NCBI RefSeq assembly: GCF_029167105.1
Contig: NZ_JARFML010000048.1
Coordinates: 1 to 45,183, forward strand
DNA: 45,183 nt
Direction of reading: 5' to 3'
Origin: Bradyrhizobium yuanmingense
GTDB taxonomy: Bacteria; Pseudomonadota; Alphaproteobacteria; Rhizobiales; Xanthobacteraceae
Under the pieces are notes generated by a model. It did not search any database. It was not told the origin of the DNA and was given only the letters and a program-made list of their open reading frames with translations. The translations under genes and the position numbers were made by a program. Below are positions 31,164 to 41,539 of the stretch, piece by piece. Each line of letters starts with the position of its first letter. Positions within the stretch are counted from its first letter, which is position 1.

Positions 31164-32759
31164 ATGTCAGTCGGTCAAAGTCTGTTTGCGGCGGCGCTCG
31201 CCGGTACGCTCGCGTTGGCGGTCTCGCCAGCATCGAGCCAGACGCTACGATATGCCAACCAGGGTGACCTGAAGTCGCTCGATCCCTATACCCTGAACGA
31301 AAGCACCACCCACGCTCATCTCGGCCACGTCTATCAGGGCCTCACGGCGCGCGACAAGGACCTCAAGATCATTCCGGCACTGGCGGAAAGCTGGGAAACC
31401 CCGGAGCCGACGCGCTGGCGCTTCCATTTGCGCAAGGGCGTGAAATTCCACAACGGCAACCCCTTCACCGCCGACGACGTGGTGTTCTCGGCCGATCGCG
31501 TCCGCAAGAAGGGGTCGAACATGCAGACTCGCCTTGCGCCGGACGTCAAGGTGGTCAAGGTCGATGACTACACCGTCGACTTCGTCCTGCCCTCGCCAAA
31601 TCCCATTCTGCATAACGCGTGGGATGTCTGGTACATCATGAACAAGAAATGGGCCGAGGAGAACAACGTCGTCGATCCGACGCCGGTGGCGGCGACCACG
31701 CCGAGCTATGCCTCGCTGAACGAGAACGGCACCGGTCCCTTCATCATTGAAAGCCATCAGCCCGGCGTGAAGACGGTGTTCAAGGCCAATCCTAATTACT
31801 GGGGCAAGGTCGAGGGCAATCTCAAGGAGATCATCTTCACTCCGATCGCTTCCGACGCCACCCGCGTCGCCGCGCTGCTCTCGGGCGAAGTCGACGTCAT
31901 CGAGCCGGTTCCGATCCAGGACATCTCCCGCGTCGATTCCAGCCCGAACGCCCAGGTGCTGAAGGGACCGGAGCTGCGCACCATCTTCCTCGGCTTCGAC
32001 CAGATGCGCGATGAGCTGCTCTATTCCAACATCAAGGGCAAGAACCCGTTCAAGGACGCCCGCGTCCGCGAGGCCTTCTACAAGGCGATCGACATCGAGC
32101 TGATCAAGACGCGCGTGATGCGCGGGCTGTCGACGCCGTCGGCGCTAATGATCGCGCCGGAACTGTTCGTGCTGTCCAAGGAGTTCACGCGGCCGAAATT
32201 CGATCCCGACGGCGCCAAGAAGCTGCTGACCGAAGCCGGTTACCCCGACGGCTTCGAGGTCACCATGGACTGCCCGAACGATCGCTACGTCAACGATGCC
32301 GCGATCTGCCAGGCCGTGGTCGGCATGCTCGCCCGTATCGGCGTCAAGATCAATCTCCTGGCGCAACCGAAGGCGCAGTACTTCGCCAAGGTGCTGAAGC
32401 AGGGCGGCTACCAGACCTCGTTCTACCTGCTAGGCTGGACCCCGAGCACGATGGACTCCCACAACGTGCTCTACGACATCATGGGCTGCCGCGACGATGC
32501 GAAATCCTCGCGCGGCGAGGCCAATCTCGGCGGTTATTGCAACAAGGAGTTCGATGCCATCACCGACAAGGTGCTGGTCGAAACCGACACCGCCAAGCGC
32601 AACCAGCTGATCAAGCAAGCCTACGAAATCGGCATGAAGGACTGGTCCTACATCCCGCTGCACCAGCAGGCGCTGGCCTGGGGCGTATCGAAGAAGGTGA
32701 ACCTGCCGCAGCGCGCCGACAATCTCGTCATGTTCCACTGGGCAACCAAGAAGGAATAG
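31164..32759 (+). CDS. peptide-type ABC transporter substrate-binding protein (system 1)
   Basis: A 531-residue periplasmic binding protein of SBP family 5 (DppA/OppA-like). A Sec signal peptide covers residues 1-25 (cleavage near ASS-QTLRY). The mature protein has the usual LKSLDPYTLNE start, the WRFHLRKGVKFHNGNPFTADDVVFS signature (about 85-110) and an LHQQALAWGV end. There is no lipobox cysteine, so it is soluble. GAGAGG lies seven bases before ATG 31164. It leads a same-strand series of two permeases and two ATPases but is separated from them by an intrinsic terminator. Ligand unknown: dipeptides, glutathione or similar. Confidence 0.95.
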   Translation: MSVGQSLFAAALAGTLALAVSPASSQTLRYANQGDLKSLDPYTLNESTTHAHLGHVYQGLTARDKDLKIIPALAESWETPEPTRWRFHLRKGVKFHNGNPFTADDVVFSADRVRKKGSNMQTRLAPDVKVVKVDDYTVDFVLPSPNPILHNAWDVWYIMNKKWAEENNVVDPTPVAATTPSYASLNENGTGPFIIESHQPGVKTVFKANPNYWGKVEGNLKEIIFTPIASDATRVAALLSGEVDVIEPVPIQDISRVDSSPNAQVLKGPELRTIFLGFDQMRDELLYSNIKGKNPFKDARVREAFYKAIDIELIKTRVMRGLSTPSALMIAPELFVLSKEFTRPKFDPDGAKKLLTEAGYPDGFEVTMDCPNDRYVNDAAICQAVVGMLARIGVKINLLAQPKAQYFAKVLKQGGYQTSFYLLGWTPSTMDSHNVLYDIMGCRDDAKSSRGEANLGGYCNKEFDAITDKVLVETDTAKRNQLIKQAYEIGMKDWSYIPLHQQALAWGVSKKVNLPQRADNLVMFHWATKKE

Positions 32760-32774
32760 GATCGGTTGAACACG

Positions 32775-32813
32775 AGGTCCCGGCGGCATCCGCCTTCCGG
32801 GACCTTTTCTTTT
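32775..32813 (+). terminator. intrinsic terminator between binding protein and permease genes
   Basis: AGGTCCCGG (32775-32783) and CCGGGACCT (32797-32805) form a perfect nine-base stem followed by TTTTCTTTT. An inner GGCGG-CAT-CCGCC hairpin could compete. It lies 15 bases after the binding-protein stop, so partial termination would yield excess binding protein over membrane components. Confidence 0.82.
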
Positions 32814-32863
32814 CCGGCCGCCAAGGACGTCGGCCGTACGCTCACCCAAGGACAGTGGAAGGC

Positions 32864-33844
32864 ATGCTCGCTTTCACGCTTCGCCGCGCCGTTCAGGCCA
32901 TCGGCGTCATGTTCGCCGTCGGCATCATCGCGTTCTCGATGTTCCGCTTCGCCGGCGACCCCGTCAACCAGATCGTCTCGATCGACACCTCGGCCGCCGA
33001 ACGCGCGATCGTGCGCAAGTCGCTCGGCCTCGATGACCCCGTGCCGGTGCAGTTCGTGCGCTATTTCGCCGATGCGGCGCAATTCAAGTTCGGCGTCTCC
33101 TACCAGTTCCGCCAGCCGGTCGCGACGCTGTTGATGGAGCGCATGCCCGCGACGCTGGAACTTGCGATCTGTGCGACCGTGTTTGCAATGGTGTTCGGCA
33201 TCCTGATGGGCGTCTATTCGGCGCTCAAGCGTGATACCGTTCTGGCCAAACTCTTCCAGGCGGTCTCGCTGATCGGCATCTCGCTGCCGACCTTCCTGAT
33301 CGGCATTCTCCTGATCTATCTGTTCGCAGTGACGTTGGGCTGGTTGCCCTCGTTCGGTCGCGGCGAGGTGGTCAAGCTCGGCTGGTGGACGACGGGCCTG
33401 CTCACGGTGTCGGGACTGAAGGCACTGATCATGCCCTCGATAACGCTCGGCCTGTTCCAGATGACCCTGATCATGCGGCTGGTGCGCGCGGAAATGCTGG
33501 AAGTGTTGCGGACCGACTATATCCGCTTTGCCCGCGCCAGGGGGCTGACCACGCGCGCCATCCATTTCGGCCACGCGCTGCGGAACACGCTGATTCCGGT
33601 GATCACCGTGGCCGGGCTTCAGTTTGGCTCGGTTATTGCATTTTCGATCATCACCGAAACCGTGTTCCAATGGCCGGGCATGGGGCTTCTGTTCGTCCAG
33701 GCCGTGCAAAACGTCGACATTCCGATCATGGCCGCCTACCTGCTGATGGTTTCACTGATCTTCGTCACCATCAATCTGGTGGTCGACATTCTCTATACCG
33801 TGGTCGATCCGCGCCTGCGCTCGACCGTCGGTCGCGCCTCATAA
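32864..33844 (+). CDS. peptide ABC transporter permease, DppB-like (system 1)
   Basis: A 326-residue inner-membrane permease of the BPD_transp_1 family with about six membrane segments. The N-terminus is the family-typical LAFTLRRAVQAIGVMFAVGI, and the cytoplasmic EAA loop is RTDYIRFARARGLTTRAIHFGHALRN. ATG 32864 has GGAAGG just upstream; the long in-frame extension lies in the binding-protein gene and the terminator. It is followed after ten bases by the second permease. Confidence 0.94.
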   Translation: MLAFTLRRAVQAIGVMFAVGIIAFSMFRFAGDPVNQIVSIDTSAAERAIVRKSLGLDDPVPVQFVRYFADAAQFKFGVSYQFRQPVATLLMERMPATLELAICATVFAMVFGILMGVYSALKRDTVLAKLFQAVSLIGISLPTFLIGILLIYLFAVTLGWLPSFGRGEVVKLGWWTTGLLTVSGLKALIMPSITLGLFQMTLIMRLVRAEMLEVLRTDYIRFARARGLTTRAIHFGHALRNTLIPVITVAGLQFGSVIAFSIITETVFQWPGMGLLFVQAVQNVDIPIMAAYLLMVSLIFVTINLVVDILYTVVDPRLRSTVGRAS

Positions 33845-33854
33845 GGCAGCCTGC

Positions 33855-34826
33855 ATGTCCGACGCCGTCGTCTCCAGTTCCGACAAGCCAAGCGCGCAGC
33901 CGGTGCAGGCCGCCCATGGCTGGTTCAGCCGCACGCTCGACAGCGACTTGTTCTATTCGTTCCGCCGCTCCAAGCTCACCATGGTGGCTGCGGCCATCAC
34001 GGTCCTGTTCTTCCTGCTTGCGATCTTTGCATCCGTGCTCGCGGTGCAGAACCCGTTCGATCCGGCACAGCTGCAATTGATGAATTCGCGGATTTCACCG
34101 CTGTGGACTGCGGACGGCCAGAGCCCGTTCCTGCTCGGCACCGACGAGCAGGGCCGCGATGTGTTCTCTGCCATTCTCTACGGCATGCGCATCTCGCTCG
34201 CCGTGGGCGTCGCCGGCGTGATCTTCGCCGGCGCGCTCGGCATCGCGCTCGGCCTGATCGCCGGCTATTTCGGCGGCGCAGTCGACGGGGTGATCATGCG
34301 GATCGCCGACGTGCAACTCACCTTCCCTGCCATCCTGATCGCGCTCCTGGTCAACGGCATCGCGAAATCGATCCTCGGCAACCGACTGGACGCCACCAGC
34401 ATGCTGGTGGTGCTGGTGATCTCGATCGGCCTGAGCTTCTGGGTGGGCTATGCCCGGACCGTGCGCAGCTCCGTGATGGTCGAGAAGAACAAGGACTACG
34501 TGGCCGCCGCGCAACTGATCGGCCTGCCCGCGCCCAAGATCATGCTGCGGCACGTGCTGCCGAACACGATGGGCCCGATCCTGGTCATCGCCACCATCAA
34601 CCTCGCGCTCGCCATCATTACCGAGGCGACGCTGTCCTTCCTTGGCGTCGGCCTGCCCGATACCATGCCCTCGCTCGGCACGCTGATCCGCATCGGCAAC
34701 AACTATCTGTTCGCCGGCGAATGGTGGATCGTCGCCTTCCCGGGGCTCGCGCTCGCGGCGCTGATCCTGTCGATCAATCTGCTCGGCGACTGGCTGCGCG
34801 ACGCGCTCAATCCGAAGCTTCGATGA
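33855..34826 (+). CDS. peptide ABC transporter permease, DppC-like (system 1)
   Basis: A 323-residue permease. The N-terminal OppC-type segment (FRRSKLTMVAAAITVLFFLLAIFASVL) is followed by the TDEQGRDVFSAILYGMRISL motif and five or so further membrane segments. The EAA loop is KNKDYVAAAQLIGLPAPKIMLRHVLPN. It pairs with the preceding DppB-like protein to form the pore and is followed by two ATPase genes, the first 13 bases downstream. Confidence 0.94.
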   Translation: MSDAVVSSSDKPSAQPVQAAHGWFSRTLDSDLFYSFRRSKLTMVAAAITVLFFLLAIFASVLAVQNPFDPAQLQLMNSRISPLWTADGQSPFLLGTDEQGRDVFSAILYGMRISLAVGVAGVIFAGALGIALGLIAGYFGGAVDGVIMRIADVQLTFPAILIALLVNGIAKSILGNRLDATSMLVVLVISIGLSFWVGYARTVRSSVMVEKNKDYVAAAQLIGLPAPKIMLRHVLPNTMGPILVIATINLALAIITEATLSFLGVGLPDTMPSLGTLIRIGNNYLFAGEWWIVAFPGLALAALILSINLLGDWLRDALNPKLR

Positions 34827-34839
34827 ATACGCCTCTTCC

Positions 34840-35826
34840 ATGACCGAACCCGTCCTTTCCGTACGCGATCTTCACGTGGAGTTTGCCTCCCGCCGCGGCA
34901 CGCTGCGCGCCATCGACGGCGTCTCCTTCGACATCGCCAAAGGCGAGGTGCTCGGCGTCGTCGGCGAGTCCGGAGCCGGCAAGTCCGTCACCGGCCTCGC
35001 GGTGATCGGCCTGATCGATCCGCCCGGCCGCATTGCCGGCGGCGAGATTCGTCTCGCGGGCCTGCGCATCGACAATCTGCCGCCAGAGGAGTTGCGCCGT
35101 ATCAGGGGCAAGCGCATCGGCATGATCTTCCAGGATCCGCTGACATCGCTCAATCCGCTCTACAAGGTCGGCGACCAGATCGTGGAGACGATCCGAACCC
35201 ACCTCAATCTGTCCGAACAGGCCGCCCGCCGCCGTGCCATCGATCTGCTCGCCGAGGTCGGCATTCCCGCGCCGGAAAAGCGCATCGACGGCTATCCCCA
35301 CGAGTTTTCCGGTGGCATGCGCCAGCGCGTCGTGATTGCGCTCGCGATCTGTGCCGAGCCGGAGCTGATCATCGCCGACGAGCCGACCACCGCGCTCGAC
35401 GTCTCCGTGCAGGCGCAGATCATCTCGTTGATCAAGCGCCTCGGGCGCGACCACGGCACCGCGGTGATGCTGGTGACGCACGACATGGGCGTGATCGCCG
35501 AGACCTCGGACCGCGTCGCCGTGATGTATGCCGGCCGTGTCGCCGAGATCGGCCCGGTGCAGGACGTCGTGAAGAATCCGCTGCATCCTTATGCCAAGGG
35601 CCTGATGGGCGCGATCCCGACGCTTGCGGGCGAGGACAAGCGCCTGGTGCAGATCCCGGGCTCGATGCCGCGCCTGTCGGCGATTCCGCGCGGCTGCTCG
35701 TTCAATCCGCGCTGCGCCTTCGCCTTCGATCGTTGCCGTGTCGAGCGGCCGGAGCCGCTGCCGCGCGGCACGCAATCGGTGGCCTGCCACCTCTATGACG
35801 ACGTGCCGGCGGAGAGCGTGGTATGA
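34840..35826 (+). CDS. peptide ABC transporter ATP-binding protein, DppD-like (system 1)
   Basis: A 328-residue ATPase. Walker A is GESGAGKS (42-49), the signature is SGGMRQR, Walker B is LIIADEPTTALD, and an H-loop histidine follows in LVTHDMGV. The C-terminal oligopeptide-type extension contains RGCSFNPRCAFAFDRC, with the paired cysteines common in this subfamily. It couples ATP hydrolysis to import. Its stop overlaps the next ATPase start by ATGA. Confidence 0.95.
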   Translation: MTEPVLSVRDLHVEFASRRGTLRAIDGVSFDIAKGEVLGVVGESGAGKSVTGLAVIGLIDPPGRIAGGEIRLAGLRIDNLPPEELRRIRGKRIGMIFQDPLTSLNPLYKVGDQIVETIRTHLNLSEQAARRRAIDLLAEVGIPAPEKRIDGYPHEFSGGMRQRVVIALAICAEPELIIADEPTTALDVSVQAQIISLIKRLGRDHGTAVMLVTHDMGVIAETSDRVAVMYAGRVAEIGPVQDVVKNPLHPYAKGLMGAIPTLAGEDKRLVQIPGSMPRLSAIPRGCSFNPRCAFAFDRCRVERPEPLPRGTQSVACHLYDDVPAESVV

Positions 35827-36812
35827 GCGCTCCCTTCGTCCAGGCCACAAACCTGCGCCGCGTCTTCGACGTCTCGAAACCCTGGCTCAACCGCGTGCTC
35901 GAAGGCGGACATCTCGAATATCTCAAGGCGGTCGATCACGTCACCTTCGACATCAGGAAGGGTGAGACGTTTGCCCTGGTTGGCGAGTCCGGCTCCGGCA
36001 AGACCACCGTGGCGCGCATGGTCGTCGGCCTGCTGCCGCCAAGCGCCGGCGACGTGCTGATCGACGGCATCTCGATGACCGACCCGCGGCAGGCGCCAGC
36101 GCGGCGGAAGCTGCGCCGGCGCATCCAGATGATCTTCCAGGACCCCTATGCGAGCCTGAACCCGCGCTTCCGGGTCGATGCCATCATCTCCGAGCCGATC
36201 CGTGCCTTCGACCTGATCCAGGGCGAGCGCGACATCCAGGCTCGCGTCGGCGAGCTGCTCAGCCTCGTCGGCCTGCATCCGGACGACCGGCTGAAATATC
36301 CGCACGAATTCTCCGGCGGCCAACGCCAGCGCATCGCGATCGCGCGCGCGCTCGCCTCCGACGCCGAATTCATCGTCTGCGACGAGCCGACCTCGGCGCT
36401 CGACGTCTCCGTGCAGGCGCAGATCCTGAACCTGATGCGCGACCTCCAGGACAAGCTCGGCCTGACCTACATGTTCATCAGCCACAACCTCGCCGTGGTG
36501 CGCCACATGGCGAGCCGCGTCGGCGTGATGTATCTCGGCCGCATCGTCGAGATCGCGGACGGACGCGCGCTGTTCGCCAATCCGCGCATGCCTTACACCA
36601 AGATGCTGCTCGGCGCCGTGCCTGATCTTGCCATGAGCGGCCGCCAGCGCATTCCGGTCAAGGGCGAGATCCCGAACCCGATCAACCCGCCCTCCGGCTG
36701 CGCCTTCAATCCGCGGTGCCCGCTGGCGTTCGATCTCTGCCGCAAGGAGACGCCGGAATTGATCGACGGCGTCGCCTGCCATGCGGTCAACACCGCGCCG
36801 GTCCCGGCGTGA
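35823..36812 (+). CDS. peptide ABC transporter ATP-binding protein, DppF-like (system 1)
   Basis: A 329-residue ATPase. Walker A is GESGSGKT (54-61), the signature is SGGQRQR, Walker B is FIVCDEPTSALD, and the C-terminal oligopeptide-type domain contains SGCAFNPRCPLAFDLC. The N-terminal insertion KPWLNRVLEGGHLEYLKAVD is typical of DppF/OppF partners. It forms the heterodimer with the preceding protein. The 87-base gap downstream leads to the gamma-glutamyltransferase-like gene. Confidence 0.95.
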   Translation: MSAPFVQATNLRRVFDVSKPWLNRVLEGGHLEYLKAVDHVTFDIRKGETFALVGESGSGKTTVARMVVGLLPPSAGDVLIDGISMTDPRQAPARRKLRRRIQMIFQDPYASLNPRFRVDAIISEPIRAFDLIQGERDIQARVGELLSLVGLHPDDRLKYPHEFSGGQRQRIAIARALASDAEFIVCDEPTSALDVSVQAQILNLMRDLQDKLGLTYMFISHNLAVVRHMASRVGVMYLGRIVEIADGRALFANPRMPYTKMLLGAVPDLAMSGRQRIPVKGEIPNPINPPSGCAFNPRCPLAFDLCRKETPELIDGVACHAVNTAPVPA

Positions 36813-36899
36813 CGCGCGCGTGCCATGCGGCCTGCGCATTGGCGGCGCGGCATCGGCTGTGATCAATTGCACGCGCCGGAAATAAGGTGGTGAAGTCCC

Positions 36900-38705
36900 A
36901 TGGGCAGCAATATCAATCCCGATCCGTTCACGACGAGGCCCGAGATCGAGGGCACGTTCGGGGTCGTCGCCTCGACGCACTGGATTGCGACGGCCGTGGG
37001 CATGGCCAACCTGGAAAAGGGCGGCAATGCCTTCGATGCCGGCGTTGCCACCGCCTTCACGCTCCAGGTGGTCGAGCCGCATCTGAACGGTCCCGGCGGC
37101 GATGTCCCGATCATCGTTCATGACGTCAAGCGTGGCCGCACCGAGGTGATCTGCGGCCAGGGCCCGGCGCCGACGCGAGCCACCATCGCACATTACAGAA
37201 GCGAAGGCCTCGACATGGTGCCGGGCACGGGTCTGCTCGCCGCCTGCGTTCCCGGCACCTTCGAATCCTGGATGATGCTGCTGCGCGACTACGGCACGAT
37301 GCGCGTGCGCGACGTGCTGGAGCCCGCGATCTCCTATGCCCGCGACGGCTATCCGCTGGTCGAGCGCGCCTGCGCCACGATCCAGACCGTCGAGCAGTTG
37401 TTCCTCAAGCACTGGCCGACGTCCGCCGCGGTCTACCTCCCGAACGGTGAAGTGCCGAAGCCGGGCACGCTGTTCACCAACAAGACGCTGGCTGCGACCT
37501 ACGCCCGGATCCTGAGCGAGGCGGAAAGCGGCGGCGGCGGCCGCGATGCCGAGATCGAGCGCGCGCGCAAAGCCTGGTCGCAAGGCTTCGTCGCGGAAGC
37601 CATCGACAAGTTCTGCCGGACGGAGGAGGTGATGGACGTCAGCGGCTCGCCGCATCGCGGCGTGCTCTCCGCCGACGACATGGCGCGCTGGCAGCCGACG
37701 GTCGAAGCGCCACTCACCTATGATTACGGCCGCTACACCGTCTGCAAGGCCGGCGTCTGGAGCCAGGGGCCGGTGACGCTGCAGCAGCTCGCGCTGCTCA
37801 AGGGCTTCGCGCTCGACGGACTCGATCCGACCGGGCCGGAGTTCATCCATCTCCAGATCGAATGCGCCAAGCTCGCCTTTGCTGATCGCGAAAAATTCTA
37901 CGGCGATCCCAAGTTCAACGAGATCCCGATCGAAACGCTGCTGTCGGATACCTACAACGACGAGCGCCGCAAGCTCGTCACCGACAAGGCTTCGCTCGAT
38001 TTCGTTCCGGGCTCGGTCGAAGGCTTCGGCGGCGTCGTCAAGCTGCGTCGCGCCGAGGGCCAGCGCGAGGCGGTCGGCGCGCTCGGCGCCGGCGAGCCGA
38101 CCGTGGGCCGCTTCGGCGAGGTGCGCGGCGACACCGTGCATTTCGACATCATCGACAGGGACGGCAACATGGTGTCGTCGACGCCGTCGGGCGGCTGGCT
38201 GCAATCCTCGCCGATCATTCCCGAGCTCGGCTTTTGCCTCGGCAGCCGCGCCCAGATGTTCTGGCTGGAGGAAGGTCATCCCGCCGCGCTCGCGCCGGGC
38301 AAGCGGCCGCGCACCACCCTCTCTCCGACCATGGCGCTGCGCGATGGCGAGCCCTACCTCGCCTGGGGCTCGCCCGGCGGCGACCAGCAGGACCAGTGGA
38401 TCACGCAATTCTTCCTGCGCCACGTCCATTGCAACCTCAATCTCCAGGAAGCGATCGACGCGCCGGCCTGGCATTCCGAGCATTTCCCGATCTCGTTCTG
38501 GCCTCGCACCGCGCGTCCCGGGGTGCTCGTGGTCGAGAACCGCGTGCCGAAGGCAACCATCGAGAACCTGCGCGAGCGCGGACATATCGTCGAGGTCGGC
38601 CCCGACTGGTCCGAAGGACGCCTCACCGCGGCCTCACGCGTGGGTCCGCGCCGACGCGCCGCCGCCAATCCGCGCGGCATGCAGGGCTACGCGGCGGGAC
38701 GCTGA
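36900..38705 (+). CDS. gamma-glutamyltransferase family protein (Ntn hydrolase)
   Basis: A 601-residue member of the GGT family, which self-cleaves to expose an N-terminal threonine and hydrolyses or transfers acyl-amide groups. GVVASTHWIATAVGMANLEK and GGNAFDAGVATAFTLQVVEP are present near the start. The presumed nucleophile is Thr412 in GDTVHFDIIDRDGN. It differs from classical GGT in three ways: no signal peptide, the glycine loop reads NGPGGDVP rather than SGIGGGGF, and the oxyanion region reads WGSPGGDQQDQW. It is therefore likely cytoplasmic and may be an acylase or gamma-glutamyl hydrolase rather than a transpeptidase. The position between two peptide importers suggests it cleaves what they import. 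AAGGTG precedes ATG 36900. Confidence 0.88.
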   Translation: MGSNINPDPFTTRPEIEGTFGVVASTHWIATAVGMANLEKGGNAFDAGVATAFTLQVVEPHLNGPGGDVPIIVHDVKRGRTEVICGQGPAPTRATIAHYRSEGLDMVPGTGLLAACVPGTFESWMMLLRDYGTMRVRDVLEPAISYARDGYPLVERACATIQTVEQLFLKHWPTSAAVYLPNGEVPKPGTLFTNKTLAATYARILSEAESGGGGRDAEIERARKAWSQGFVAEAIDKFCRTEEVMDVSGSPHRGVLSADDMARWQPTVEAPLTYDYGRYTVCKAGVWSQGPVTLQQLALLKGFALDGLDPTGPEFIHLQIECAKLAFADREKFYGDPKFNEIPIETLLSDTYNDERRKLVTDKASLDFVPGSVEGFGGVVKLRRAEGQREAVGALGAGEPTVGRFGEVRGDTVHFDIIDRDGNMVSSTPSGGWLQSSPIIPELGFCLGSRAQMFWLEEGHPAALAPGKRPRTTLSPTMALRDGEPYLAWGSPGGDQQDQWITQFFLRHVHCNLNLQEAIDAPAWHSEHFPISFWPRTARPGVLVVENRVPKATIENLRERGHIVEVGPDWSEGRLTAASRVGPRRRAAANPRGMQGYAAGR

Positions 38706-38714
38706 AAGCAGCAC

Positions 38715-39425
38715 ATGACCTGGTCTATCATCGCGCGCGATCCTGCCACCGGCCAGTTCGGCATCGCGGTTGCGACCCGCTTCTTCGCCGTCGGCGCGCG
38801 CGTGCCCTACATCGCCGCCGGCCTCGGCGCCATCGCGACGCAGGCCTTCGTCAATCCCTATTACGGCATCGACGGCGTCAAGCTGTTGCGTGAGGGCCTC
38901 AACGCCCACGACGTGCTCGCCACGCTGCTGGCGGCCGATGACGGCCGCGAGAGCCGACAGGTCCATATCATGGATGCCAGCGGCGCAATCGCCGCGCATA
39001 CCGGGCGCGACTGCGTCGATTGGTGCGGTCACATTGCCGGCAGCGGCTTCTCGATCGCCGGCAACATGCTCGCCGGGGCCGACGTGCTCGACGAGACCGC
39101 AAAGACCTATATCGCCAGCGACAGCCTGCCGTTCCCGCGCCGCCTGCTCGCGGCGATGCGCGCCGGCGAAGCCGCCGGCGGCGACAAGCGCGGCAAGCAG
39201 TCGTCCGCGCTCGTGATCCACGGCGAGGAGGAATGGCCAGCGCTGGACATTCGCGCCGACGACCATCCCGATCCGATCGGTGAGCTCGAACGGCTCGAGC
39301 GCGTCAGCCACGAGCTCTGGGTGCATTTCCGCCCGTCCATGCCGACGCGGCAGAACCCGGCCGGCAACACCGATCGCAGCGTCATCGACGCCAGCATCGA
39401 AGCGGCGCGCGCGAGACGATCATGA
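38715..39425 (+). CDS. DUF1028 family protein (putative Ntn-type hydrolase)
   Basis: A 236-residue protein of the DUF1028 family, starting MTWSIIARDPATGQFGIAVATRFFAVGA and carrying IATQAFVNPYYGIDG and GSGFSIAGNMLAG. The fold is of the Ntn-hydrolase kind and the function is not established. Thr2 would become N-terminal after methionine removal and could be the nucleophile; this is my inference. The gene follows the GGT-like gene by nine bases, and its stop overlaps the next ATPase start (ATGA), so it is co-translated with the second importer. Confidence 0.9.
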   Translation: MTWSIIARDPATGQFGIAVATRFFAVGARVPYIAAGLGAIATQAFVNPYYGIDGVKLLREGLNAHDVLATLLAADDGRESRQVHIMDASGAIAAHTGRDCVDWCGHIAGSGFSIAGNMLAGADVLDETAKTYIASDSLPFPRRLLAAMRAGEAAGGDKRGKQSSALVIHGEEEWPALDIRADDHPDPIGELERLERVSHELWVHFRPSMPTRQNPAGNTDRSVIDASIEAARARRS

Positions 39426-40410
39426 GCGCCAGCCCCCTCATCGAGATCAGGGACCTCCGTATCCGCTTTCATGGCGACGACGGCCGCATCACCCACGCGG
39501 TCGACAGCGTCGATCTCAGCGTCGCCAATGGCGCGACGCTCGGCCTCGTCGGTGAATCCGGCTGCGGCAAGAGCGTGACGTCGCTGGCGATCATGGGCCT
39601 GCTGCCGAAGCAGAGCGCGGAAATATCCGGCGCGATCCGCTTCGACGGTTTCGACCTGCTGACCACGCCGGACCAGACGCTGCGCGATCTGCGCGGCAAC
39701 CGGCTGGCGATGATCTTCCAGGAGCCGATGACCTCGCTCAATCCGAGCTTCACGATCGGCGACCAGATCATCGAGACAATCCTGCGTCACCGGGGCGGCT
39801 CTCGGAAGAGCGCGCGCGAGCGCGCGATCGAGCTGTTGCGCCGCGTCCATATCCCTTCCCCCGAGCGTCGCATCGACGACTACCCGCACAAGCTCTCCGG
39901 CGGCATGCGCCAGCGCGTCATGATCGCGATGGCACTCGCCTGCGACCCGCGGCTGCTGATCGCGGACGAGCCGACCACCGCACTCGACGTCACCCTGCAG
40001 GCCCAGATCCTTGAGCTGATGCGCGAGCTGAAGGCCGCGAGCGGCGCCGCGATCATCCTGATCACCCACGATCTCGGCGTCGTCGCCGAGGTCTGCGACG
40101 AGGTCGCGGTGATGTATGCCGGCGAGATCGTCGAGCGCGCGCCGGTCGATGAATTGTTCTCCGCGCCGCAGCATCCCTACACGGTCGGCCTGCTCGGCTC
40201 GATCCCGCGGCTCGACCACCGCGCCGAGCAGCTTGCGACGATCGAAGGCATGGTGCCGAACATGGCGCAGCCGCCCGCCGGTTGCCGCTTCGCCCCGCGT
40301 TGTCCCTTCGTGCTCGACGCCTGCACCAGGGCGCCGCCGCCGCTGGTCGAAGTCAGCGTTGGCCATCTCTCGCGCTGCATCCGCACGCCGCTCGAATTGC
40401 TGGTGTCGTG

Positions 40411-40411
<1 letters not shown>
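39422..40411 (+). CDS. peptide ABC transporter ATP-binding protein, DppD-like (system 2)
   Basis: A 329-residue ATPase. Walker A is GESGCGKS (44-51), the signature is SGGMRQR, Walker B is LLIADEPTTALD, and LITHDLGVVAEV contains the H-loop. The oligopeptide-type C-terminus reads AGCRFAPRCPFVLDAC. Its start overlaps the DUF1028 stop by four bases, and its own stop shares one base with the next start (TGATG). In this second system the ATPase genes come before the binding protein and permeases, the reverse of system 1. Confidence 0.95.
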
Positions 40412-41517
<1,106 letters not shown>

Positions 41518-41539
41518 CCGAAGCAATGGGGATTATCCG

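Noticed and set aside
35793..38585. Open frame of 930 codons on the minus strand across an ATPase and the GGT-like gene
   Set aside because: It crosses two well-supported genes and encodes no recognisable motif; the long opening reflects high GC and codon bias.
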